Shown in pieces: positions 9,552-16,999 of a stretch of 64,000 nt of DNA (positions within the stretch are counted from its first letter, which is position 1; every line of letters starts with the position of its first letter). The position numbers and the translations under genes were made by a program. Source of the DNA: Maribacter sp. ACAM166 (GTDB lineage: Bacteria; Bacteroidota; Bacteroidia; Flavobacteriales; Flavobacteriaceae); the NCBI RefSeq assembly GCF_005771495.1, contig NZ_VAUW01000014.1, positions 1-64,000 of the forward strand, read 5' to 3'. The notes beneath the pieces were generated by a model. It was given only the letters and a program-made list of their open reading frames with translations, did no database searches and was not told where the DNA came from.

Positions 9552-10712
9552 ATGAACAATTTTGAATTTAAAAATCCGACTAAAATTATATTTGGGAAGG
9601 ATACAATAGAAAAATTAGAAAGTGAAATTACCAGTGATGCAAAGGTATTACTGCTTTATGGTGGAGGAAGCATCAAGAAAAACGGAATTTATGAGCAAGT
9701 AACAAAAGCACTCTCAAAAGTAAAGGTGGTTGAATTTGGCGGAATTCCTGCGAATCCGGAGTATTCCATATTAATGGAAGCTTTAAAAGTTATTAAAGAC
9801 GAGAAAATAACCTATTTATTAGCTGTAGGCGGTGGTTCTGTTATTGACGGAACAAAATTCTTATCCGCAGCTGCAGTTTATAATGGTGATACTCCTTGGG
9901 ATATTTTAACCAAAAAGATTAGAACAGAAAAAGGGATGCCTTTTGGTACTGTTTTAACCTTACCTGCTACAGGCTCTGAAATGAACTCTGGCGCAGTAAT
10001 CACAAGAGCCGAAACGAAAGAAAAATTATCTATGGGCGGACCAGGTTTATTTCCTGAATTCTCAATACTAGACCCGCAGGTGATTCGTTCTATTCCAGAA
10101 CGTCAATTAGCAAATGGTCTTGCAGATGCTTTTACACATGTGTTAGAGCAATATATGACCTACCCTATCGGTGCATTATTACAAGATAGGTTTGCAGAAA
10201 GTATTTTACAAACCCTTATTGAGGTTACACCAAAAGTATTGAAAGACCCAACAGATTATAAATCTGCGGCCGACTTTATGTGGAGTTGTACAATGGCATT
10301 GAACGGATTAATACAAAAAGGTGTTCCTGGAGATTGGGCAGTACACATGATGGGTCATGAGCTAACAGCTTTATTTGGTATCGATCACGCACGTACATTA
10401 GCAGTAATTACCCCAAGTCATTACAAATATAATTTTGAAGCAAAAAAAGAAAAATTAGCCCAGTACGGTGAACGTGTTTGGAATATTACGGAAGGTAGCA
10501 TCGATGATAAAGCCTATGCCGCTATTGAAAGAACAGAAGCTTTTTTCCATGAATTAGGAATAGATACGAAACTTTCTGATTATACAAAGGACTACGAAGG
10601 TACAGCGGAAGAAATCGCAAAACGATTTACAGACCGTGGATGGAAAGGATTAGGTGAGCATCAAAATCTTTCACCCGATAAGGTTGAAAAGATTGTAAAA
10701 ATGGCATACTAA
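9552..10712 (+). CDS. Iron-containing alcohol dehydrogenase (YqhD-like aldehyde reductase)
   Basis: A 386-residue group III metal-dependent alcohol dehydrogenase. The cofactor motif is GGGSVIDG (93-100). Metal ligands read off by analogy with E. coli YqhD are Asp192, His196, His265 and His279. YqhD-type enzymes reduce a broad range of toxic aldehydes with NADPH. As the last gene of the TetR-SDR-nitroreductase operon it would supply the aldehyde-reducing step. A strong terminator follows. The E. coli counterpart is also regulated by an adjacent aldehyde-responsive factor, though of another family. Confidence 0.93.
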   Translation: MNNFEFKNPTKIIFGKDTIEKLESEITSDAKVLLLYGGGSIKKNGIYEQVTKALSKVKVVEFGGIPANPEYSILMEALKVIKDEKITYLLAVGGGSVIDGTKFLSAAAVYNGDTPWDILTKKIRTEKGMPFGTVLTLPATGSEMNSGAVITRAETKEKLSMGGPGLFPEFSILDPQVIRSIPERQLANGLADAFTHVLEQYMTYPIGALLQDRFAESILQTLIEVTPKVLKDPTDYKSAADFMWSCTMALNGLIQKGVPGDWAVHMMGHELTALFGIDHARTLAVITPSHYKYNFEAKKEKLAQYGERVWNITEGSIDDKAYAAIERTEAFFHELGIDTKLSDYTKDYEGTAEEIAKRFTDRGWKGLGEHQNLSPDKVEKIVKMAY

Positions 10713-10730
10713 ATTTAAGTAGTTATAGAG

Positions 10731-10762
10731 AAGGGTTGCCTGAAATGGACAACCCTTTTTTT
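10731..10762 (+). terminator. Rho-independent terminator after alcohol dehydrogenase
   Basis: AAGGGTTG (10731-10738) pairs with CAACCCTT (10750-10757), followed by a T-run. The same stem sequence is used at 58463-58499. Confidence 0.85.
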
Positions 10763-10932
10763 GGTGATTGCAACTAGTGACCTTAGGTATTTACCAGCTT
10801 TCATAACTAAACACTGCCTTAGCTTTTGTTTTCTATTTTAGAAATAAAGTGAAAACTATTGAAACTTATACCGTTATTAGTTTCAATAGTCTTGTAGCTG
10901 AACTTTAGAAAACCAATATCTTCGCGCGCATT

Positions 10933-11835
10933 ATGTGGATGTACCTCGGACTTTTAGCTGCCTTATTTTTAGGCTTACATAACTTATGTAAGAAACACGC
11001 CGTACAAGGCAATGAAGTTTTTCCTGTACTCTTAGGTACAATTTCTTCGGGATTTTTATTGCTCCTCCCCTTTTATATTGGGTCTGTATTTTTCAAAGAG
11101 TACATGATTGATATCCAATTTTATATTACTGATATTCCTTTAAAAACACATGGGTATATTTTAATCAAGTCGGCAATAATGGCTGCTTCGTGGGTGTTAG
11201 CGTATCAGGCGTTAAAGCACTTGCCTATTACAATTGTAACACCGATACGATCTGCTGGTCCGTTTTTTACATTTATTGGTGCGATTACTATATACCACGA
11301 AAAACCAAATTTCTATCAGTGGATAGGCTTTTTCCTTATCATTTTTTCAGTACTACTCTATTCAAGAATTGGAAAGAAAGAAGGGATACATTTTAAACGG
11401 AACAAATGGATATTTGCTATTATCGGAGCCACTTTTTTAGGAGCCTCAAGCGGGTTATATGATAAGTTTTTGATTCAGAGTTTAGCTTTAAATCCGCAAA
11501 CATTACAGTTTTGGTTTTGCTTCTATACGGTACTTATTTTACTCGTTATATTAACGATAACCTGGTTTCCGAATCCTGAAAAAAGAAAAGCATTTCAATG
11601 GCGTTGGTCCATACCCTTAGTTGGTGTTTTACTGGTTGTGGCTGATTATTTTTATTTTAAAGCTTTACAAGACCCTGATGCGTTGATTATGTTGCTATCG
11701 GCGATAAAACGTAGCCAGATACTAATTGCGGTGGTTATTGGTGGAGTACTATTTAAGGAACAGAATAAGCGAAAAAAATTAGTGCCTTTAGCGGGAATCA
11801 TGGCTGGTGTTTTTTTGATTCTTTATTCACAGTAA
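10933..11835 (+). CDS. DMT-superfamily (EamA-like) transporter
   Basis: A 300-residue inner-membrane protein with about ten transmembrane helices arranged as two EamA-like halves. The half-repeat signature is visible twice: PITIVTPIRSAGPFFTFIGA (about 97-116) and ALIMLLSAIKRSQILIAVVIGG in the C-terminal half. The substrate cannot be told from sequence; family members export amino acids, metabolites or drugs. It is monocistronic, lying 220 bases after the alcohol dehydrogenase operon terminator. Confidence 0.87.
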   Translation: MWMYLGLLAALFLGLHNLCKKHAVQGNEVFPVLLGTISSGFLLLLPFYIGSVFFKEYMIDIQFYITDIPLKTHGYILIKSAIMAASWVLAYQALKHLPITIVTPIRSAGPFFTFIGAITIYHEKPNFYQWIGFFLIIFSVLLYSRIGKKEGIHFKRNKWIFAIIGATFLGASSGLYDKFLIQSLALNPQTLQFWFCFYTVLILLVILTITWFPNPEKRKAFQWRWSIPLVGVLLVVADYFYFKALQDPDALIMLLSAIKRSQILIAVVIGGVLFKEQNKRKKLVPLAGIMAGVFLILYSQ

Positions 11836-11903
11836 ATTCTAATGTTTTCTAAGTCTGTCAAGGAAATACCGTGGGATATTCAGATTACTCCGCTCCTTGT
11901 CTG

Positions 11904-11911
11904 TATATTTG
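11904..11911 (+). promoter_or_regulatory. -7 box TATATTTG for the DEAD-like gene
   Basis: TATATTTG fits the Bacteroidota -7 consensus TANNTTTG and lies 50 bases upstream of the ATG at 11962. No TTG is seen at the ideal -33 distance. Confidence 0.55.
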
Positions 11912-11961
11912 CCGAATAAAATAGCCTTACTATTATAAGGTATTTTGATTAGATAAAATTT

Positions 11962-12573
11962 ATGTCATTCAAAAAATTGCACCCAGACCTATTAGAGGCT
12001 TTAGAACGTTTTTCTATTGAAAACCCTACTCCTTTTCAAAAAAGCAGTATTCCGATAATTAAAAGTGGTTCTAATGTCTACTGTACTGCTCCTAAAGACA
12101 GTGGTAAAACGACAACATTAATACTTACTACACTCCAAAAGCTAAAATGTGAAGCAGTAGGCAATGCACCTAGAGCAGTTGTAATCGTTGAAAATAAAGA
12201 GAATGCACTAGAACTGTATGATGCCTTTTTAGCATATACGAAGTACACAGAGGTTCGGGTATATGTGGGCTATAAAGAGTTGCATATTGATATTCAAAAG
12301 TCTGAAATATTTGAGGGTATAGACATTCTTATCACAACCCCTACCAACTTACATAAATTGTTTTTATTAAACGGAGTAAGTACTTCTCAATTACTACTAT
12401 GTAGTATAGATGATGGTGTGTTTTTAAAGCAAAAATCTGAGTACAACGCCATGATTTCGATTACTCAAAGTATTATAAAATGTCAATATGTGCTGTATTC
12501 TGAAAGTCTACACCCAATGCTTAAACGTTTTGAGGAACACTTTATGGAACGCGCTCGATTTATTCAGAAGTAG
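11962..12573 (+). CDS. DEAD-box-like protein with only the first RecA domain
   Basis: A 203-residue protein matching only the N-terminal RecA-like half of DEAD-box RNA helicases. It keeps a Q-motif-like segment (TPFQKSSIPII, 23-33), a Walker A (APKDSGKT, 43-50) and a motif Ib-like TTPTNL (125-130). The DEAD motif is degraded to IDDG (149-152) and SAT to SES (180-182). The reading frame then stops cleanly, and no second RecA domain follows downstream. Without domain 2 it cannot be a normal helicase; it may bind RNA or regulate a full-length helicase. It has its own -7 box, which argues against a fresh truncation. Confidence 0.8.
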   Translation: MSFKKLHPDLLEALERFSIENPTPFQKSSIPIIKSGSNVYCTAPKDSGKTTTLILTTLQKLKCEAVGNAPRAVVIVENKENALELYDAFLAYTKYTEVRVYVGYKELHIDIQKSEIFEGIDILITTPTNLHKLFLLNGVSTSQLLLCSIDDGVFLKQKSEYNAMISITQSIIKCQYVLYSESLHPMLKRFEEHFMERARFIQK

Positions 12574-12616
12574 AAATCTAGTATTTTTTAAACGAAGGTA
12601 ACGTGTTCCCTATTTC

Positions 12617-12739
12617 TTAATTACCCAATGAATTGTTGGATGGTAAATCTTCTGTAAAATCAATGCTTTTGGCACAAGAGGTGACTACTAATACCAAGAT
12701 ACTTGTAAGTAGATGTATTCTTTTCGTAATAATTTTCAT
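12617..12739 (-). CDS. Small predicted lipoprotein, 40 residues
   Basis: A minus-strand frame starting MKIITKRIHLL, with a positively charged N-terminus, a hydrophobic core and a lipobox (VVTSC, Cys22) typical of Bacteroidota lipoproteins. The mature part is only about 19 residues and acidic. Such tiny lipoproteins are common in Flavobacteriaceae. It may instead be the surviving N-terminus of a longer gene, since the following DNA is not coding. No family recognised. Confidence 0.5.
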   Translation of the reverse strand: MKIITKRIHLLTSILVLVVTSCAKSIDFTEDLPSNNSLGN

Positions 12740-13433
12740 TCTTAAGCCATTTTATATGAATATACATAACGGTACTTACTACCTACCTCGTATTTAAAGC
12801 ATACAACTTAAGATGAATGACCTTAGTTTATCAAACTACTATTCTTGGCTATAGTCTGGTTTGGTAATTAATCTAGTTTTTAAGAATTAGTATTGTTGCG
12901 CGTCTTCTTCAATGTTTGACGAATGCGCTCGCTATCTTAGTGGTTATCAAACTCAACAATTCCTCTTTTGAAATCCTCATTAAATAATTTTTATTGGTCT
13001 TCTAATTCCTTTCTAGCTATAAAAATAGAGTTATCCGTTTTGCTTTTCCTCTGCCGATAACCGTAGTAAACTAGACTCATCATATGCGATAAAGATTTGA
13101 ACTTGTGAGTTTGGGTACATAACTTAAAACCCAATTTGCTGAGCACATTTTTTTCGAGTAGCATCAAAGTGTCCAACGATGCACGATAAATGTTCTCAAT
13201 ACGCCTGTTCAATAGGCCATGGGCATCATACCTATTTTGGTGCCAAACATCAATTGTACATGCGGATATTTCTCCTTGACCATTTTAGTAACCTACTTGG
13301 TCACAGCTGGTTTTTGATAATCACATATCACTATTTTTACCTATATAATACCCGCAGAATCTAATAAATCTACTAGGTAGTATCGCTGTAATACATTTCA
13401 AATCCCATTTTTGGTATAAAATATACTAGGACG
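12740..13433. other. Intergenic region with possible decayed coding DNA
   Basis: About 690 bases without an intact gene. On the minus strand, frames around 12991-13300 read as fragments (for example RRIENIYRASLDTLMLLEKN followed by LVYYGYRQRKSK) broken by stops and frame changes. This looks like an old gene or transposase remnant, but I could not match it to a family. Nothing else is visible. Confidence 0.35.
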
Positions 13434-14048
13434 TTATAAATTAAAGGAAATTTTAATCCCTTCTACAATCATTCCTGTACCTATTATAGCAATAATTAAC
13501 CCCATTATCTTACCAATTACAGAGATAACATTATAACCGACTATATTAACAATATGGTTACTTAATCTAAAAGTTAAATAGGTTAGTAAACTTATAAACC
13601 CAAAAATAGCTAGAACTAAAAATATATGAATGGGTTGAACCTTAGACACAAAATTCATTGCAGTAACAATTGTTCCAGGGCCAGCCAAAATTGGAATTGC
13701 TAGTGGCGAGACAGCAATGTTTTCATCGATATGTACATGTTTAATGCTTTTAACACTAGATTGTTTTGATTGTAGCATATCAAAACCAATATAAAATATC
13801 AAGATACCTCCTGTAATTTTAAATGCAGGAATACTAATATTAAACAATTCAAAAATAAATTTACCTAAAAGAACAAACACAGTCACTATAATAAACGCAA
13901 TAATATTTGCTCTTTTATTTATATCCCTTTTTGTTTTTTCGTCTGCGCCTTGCGTTAAGGATAAAAAAACTGTCATGTTTGATATAGGATTAGTAATCGC
14001 AAAAAAACCTGTAAATACGGTAATTGAAAAGGTAAGTAAGTTATCCAT
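13434..14048 (-). CDS. MarC-family integral membrane protein
   Basis: A 204-residue protein with six predicted transmembrane helices, of the MarC/UPF0056 family. Diagnostic stretches are the N-terminal FFAITNPISNMTVFLSLT, the central ITGGILIFYIGFDMLQ near 78-93 and the conserved PLAIPILAGPGTIVTAM near 114-130. Despite the name, E. coli MarC has no proven role in antibiotic resistance, and its transport substrate is unknown. It stands alone. Confidence 0.9.
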   Translation of the reverse strand: MDNLLTFSITVFTGFFAITNPISNMTVFLSLTQGADEKTKRDINKRANIIAFIIVTVFVLLGKFIFELFNISIPAFKITGGILIFYIGFDMLQSKQSSVKSIKHVHIDENIAVSPLAIPILAGPGTIVTAMNFVSKVQPIHIFLVLAIFGFISLLTYLTFRLSNHIVNIVGYNVISVIGKIMGLIIAIIGTGMIVEGIKISFNL

Positions 14049-14139
14049 TGGTTGTGATAATTTTAATCTTGTAATAAATTGAATTACTTCCTTATTTCCA
14101 AAGTAATATTGATTTTTTTTTGGATATATATTATGTAAG

Positions 14140-14177
14140 TAATGCGAAGGTTAATTTTAAAATTAACCTTCGCATTA
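14140..14177. repeat. Perfect 38-bp palindrome without loop
   Basis: The half-site AATGCGAAGGTTAATTTT (14141-14158) is followed immediately by its exact reverse complement (14159-14176), with one more complementary base on each side. It lies 92 bases upstream of the marC start, on the far side of its promoter region. No clear T-run follows on either strand. It could be a cruciform, a large operator or a relic of a mobile element end. Confidence 0.7.
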
Positions 14178-14198
14178 AAAAATGGTCTCTAGAAAGTT

Positions 14199-14649
14199 TT
14201 AATCAACAGAATTCCTCGAGGTTTTCTTCGGGGTAGCGTACTGATAGGTGTTTTTGTGATTATACGTAATCACATTCACAAGTGGCATAACAAGAGCCTG
14301 TTGCTTTATCATTTTGTTTGTCCCATCAAATATCGGAGAACCGTACTTAACGATAAGGTTTCTGCGACCTTCAAAGGGATTTGTCTTGGTATAGAGGAAC
14401 GGTATTAGATTCATTTTTGGGAGATAGGTATTAGATGGTAAATACGTTCATTTTTTGATTCAGATTGTTCCGTTGAACACTCCGAAAAAGATAATCGGTG
14501 CAGTCAAGAGCATCATGACCAAGGAAATAGTCAGGTTCCATCCCGAAGTGAAAAAGCTGCTTTTGGGTAGTAAATTTTGGACAAGCGGATATTATGTGAA
14601 TACTGTTTGACAGTACACAAATGAAAAGGTAATAAAGAAGTAATTCCAA
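14199..14649 (-). pseudogene. Possible decayed minus-strand gene, unrecognised
   Basis: Two short minus-strand frames (14431-14649 and 14199-14414) sit end to end. In the +1-shifted frame the first region encodes a strong membrane-like segment (NLTISLVMMLLTAPIIFFGV), and the second encodes a soluble-looking stretch with TNPFEGRRNLIVKYGSPIF. The picture suits a frameshifted old gene, but I recognise no family and the frames could be chance. The rest of 14049-14835 shows nothing else except the palindrome. Confidence 0.3.
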
Positions 14650-14835
14650 AACCAGGGAAAATTAGACTGTAAAGAACTACATAAAAATCAATTACGTTTG
14701 TTTTGATACCTCGATGGCTCTACCTCGTGCTAGTTCATTCTAAACTTTGTTCCCTCTATTTAAATCGCTATTTTCTCATATCGTTAAAAGCGAATACCTT
14801 TATTAAAAGTGCTTATTTTGTAAACCTTTGTTAAA

Positions 14836-14869
14836 AATGAATATTCATTCTTTTTTATATGTACCTTTG
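14836..14869 (+). promoter_or_regulatory. Second TetR-type operator and promoter, upstream of the CurA-like gene
   Basis: AATGAATATTCATT at 14836-14849 is a perfect 14-bp palindrome differing from the TetR-operon site (7559-7572) only in its central four bases. TACCTTTG (14862-14869) follows 12 bases later, the same -7 box as at the TetR operon. The first gene downstream starts at 14995, leaving a leader of about 120 bases that contains a 10-codon frame at 14914. This suggests shared control by the TetR protein at 7604. Confidence 0.65.
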
Positions 14870-14994
14870 AATCAGCATAAAGATAACCGATAAACCTCGA
14901 AGATTTTTAGCATATGGAACAGTCTGAAAATCTAATTTGTAATTAATTAAATGTGTAGTAAAGTAAGTATTAATAAGATATACTATATAAGCAT

Positions 14995-15993
14995 ATGAAT
15001 ACGTCAATAACTTTAAAACAGCGTCCGGTAGGCACTCCTACCCTAGCGGATTTTGAAATGAAAGAACAGGAAGGTAATCTAACAATCTCTGATGGAGAAC
15101 TTCTTTTAAAATCAATATATATATCGGTAGACCCATACTTACGGGGTCGTATGAGTGCAGCAAAATCATACATACCACCTTTTGAAGTAGGTAAACCTAT
15201 TAGTTCTGGGATAGTTGCAGAGGTATTAGATTCCAAAAATAAAAAATTCAACAAAGGAGATTTTGTTGCTGGATCCTTAGAATGGAAAACACAACAAGTT
15301 TCTAACGGAGTAGGATTGCAAAAAGTAGATAAGGATAAAGCACCTTTAAGCGCATATCTGGGTATTATAGGTATGACAGGCTTGACCGCTTTTTTAGGAC
15401 TTCATGAAATAGGAAAACCTAAAAAAGGAGAAACGATGGTAGTTTCTGGTGCAGCCGGTGCTGTTGGTACTGTTGTTGGTCAAATTGGTAAAATATTAGG
15501 CCTTACCGTAATCGGTATTGCCGGATCTGATGAAAAAGTAGCTATGTTGAAGTCAGAATTAGGTTTTGACCATGGCATTAATTACAAAACCACTAAAGAT
15601 ATGAAGGCGGCGATTCAAGAGGCTGCTCCCAATGGCGTTGATATTTATTACGATAATGTCGGCGGACCCATATCCGATGCCGTATTGTTCAATATCAACA
15701 AATTCGCTCGAATGATTATTTGTGGTGCAATATCCGTTTATAATAAAACCGAAATACCAACGGGTATTAGCGTACAACCATTTTTAGTAAAAAATAGTGC
15801 ACTTATGCAAGGTTTTATTGTTTCGAATTATGCCGATAAATTCCCCGATGCGATGAAGCATTTATCAACGTGGTTAACTGAAGGAAAATTAACCTATAAA
15901 GAAACGATTGTAGAAGGGTTTGAAAATACTCCGCAAGCATTTTTAGACATGATGGCGGGAAAAAATAAAGGAAAAATGATAGTTAAAGCGTAA
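14995..15993 (+). CDS. NADP-dependent MDR oxidoreductase (CurA / alkenal reductase-like)
   Basis: A 332-residue zinc-independent medium-chain reductase of the prostaglandin-reductase/CurA type. The N-terminal DPYLRGRM motif (46-53) and the cofactor loop SGAAGAVGTVVGQI (151-164) are diagnostic, followed by DIYYDNVGG. These enzymes reduce the C=C bond of alpha,beta-unsaturated aldehydes and ketones with NADPH. The palindrome at its promoter links it to the TetR operon at 7.6-10.7 kb. It is followed 41 bases later by a DJ-1/PfpI gene, probably in one operon. Confidence 0.93.
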   Translation: MNTSITLKQRPVGTPTLADFEMKEQEGNLTISDGELLLKSIYISVDPYLRGRMSAAKSYIPPFEVGKPISSGIVAEVLDSKNKKFNKGDFVAGSLEWKTQQVSNGVGLQKVDKDKAPLSAYLGIIGMTGLTAFLGLHEIGKPKKGETMVVSGAAGAVGTVVGQIGKILGLTVIGIAGSDEKVAMLKSELGFDHGINYKTTKDMKAAIQEAAPNGVDIYYDNVGGPISDAVLFNINKFARMIICGAISVYNKTEIPTGISVQPFLVKNSALMQGFIVSNYADKFPDAMKHLSTWLTEGKLTYKETIVEGFENTPQAFLDMMAGKNKGKMIVKA

Positions 15994-16034
15994 TTGGGTT
16001 ACTATCGATTAATCAATAAATTAAAAAAGAGAAA

Positions 16035-16712
16035 ATGAAAATATTATTTGTACTAACCTCTCATGACACATTGGGAGACACAGGAAAGAAGACAGGGTTT
16101 TGGATTGAAGAATTTGCTAGTCCGTACTATACATTATTGGATAAAGGTATTGATATCACAGTGGCTACACCTAAAGGAGGAAAAGCACCTATAGACCCTA
16201 GTAGTGATACAGAAGATGCACAGACTAAGGATACTAAACGTTTCAAAGAAGATAAAGCAGCACAAGATATTATTGCCAACACTAAAGTTTTGGCAGATAT
16301 AAATGCTTCTGATTATGATGCAGTGTTTTACCCAGGTGGTCACGGACCTTTGTGGGATTTAGCAAACGATGCTATTTCAATAAAATTAATTGAGACCTTT
16401 AACGAGCAAGAAAAGCCAATTGGTTTTGTATGTCATGCTCCAGCTGCGTTGAAAAATGTAAAAGGGACTGATGGAAATCCGTTAGTAAAAGGTAAAAAAG
16501 TTACGGGATTCACCAATACAGAGGAAGAGGCTGTTCAATTGACAGAGGTAGTACCTTTCTTAGTAGAAGATATGTTGAAAGAAAATGGCGGAATCTATTC
16601 TAAAAAAGAGGATTGGGCTGCTTATGCCATACAAGAAGGTAATTTGATAACCGGACAAAATCCGGCATCATCTGAATTGGTTGCAGAGAAATTATTGGCA
16701 TCGTTGAAGTAA
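16035..16712 (+). CDS. DJ-1/PfpI-family protein (Hsp31-like, type 1 glutamine amidotransferase fold)
   Basis: A 225-residue member of the DJ-1/PfpI superfamily, closest in layout to the Hsp31/HchA-like group. The nucleophile elbow is GFVCHAPAAL with Cys133-His134, and the acidic residue region GFWIEE lies near 21-26. Family members act as glyoxalase III-like methylglyoxal detoxifiers or redox-controlled chaperones. Position after the alkenal reductase supports a role in reactive carbonyl stress. A terminator follows. Confidence 0.9.
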   Translation: MKILFVLTSHDTLGDTGKKTGFWIEEFASPYYTLLDKGIDITVATPKGGKAPIDPSSDTEDAQTKDTKRFKEDKAAQDIIANTKVLADINASDYDAVFYPGGHGPLWDLANDAISIKLIETFNEQEKPIGFVCHAPAALKNVKGTDGNPLVKGKKVTGFTNTEEEAVQLTEVVPFLVEDMLKENGGIYSKKEDWAAYAIQEGNLITGQNPASSELVAEKLLASLK

Positions 16713-16734
16713 AATGGTAGTATTTAAAATAGTA

Positions 16735-16768
16735 AAAGCCTGTAGACTATTGTTTACAGGCTTTTTTT
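16735..16768 (+). terminator. Rho-independent terminator after DJ-1 gene
   Basis: AAAGCCTGTA (16735-16744) pairs with TACAGGCTTT (16755-16764), followed by a T-run. Confidence 0.85.
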
Positions 16769-16788
16769 GTTAGTCACTATTCTATTGC

Positions 16789-16968
16789 TTATTTATAGTA
16801 CTGATAAATTATTACATAGGTTTTTCGCCCCATAATTACAGGTTCATACTCCTTTAAGTCGTCTAGGCAGGTTGTAACACCGTTACCTTTGTCTACTAAT
16901 CCGTTAATATCACCATCGACCCCACAGATAAACCCATCAATAGAAATGGCTACATAATACACCACTTT
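16789..16968 (-). pseudogene. Truncated dihydrofolate reductase-family protein (RibD C-terminal-like)
   Basis: The minus strand encodes VVYYVAISIDGFIC, GDINGLVDKGNG and EYEPVIMGRKTY in one frame, which is the N-terminal part of the DHFR/RibD-like reductase family common in Bacteroidota (usually about 180 residues). The frame is closed upstream by TAA at 16969-16971 with no ATG, and it ends at TAA 16789 shortly after the MGRKTY motif. So both the start and the C-terminal two thirds are missing. A remnant. Confidence 0.8.
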
Positions 16969-16999
16969 TTATATTGTGCTTTTTTTTGATTTCCTCAAG

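Noticed and set aside
13179-13364. Plus-strand frame with several His and Tyr residues
   Set aside because: It is antisense to another weak frame, and neither resembles a known family.
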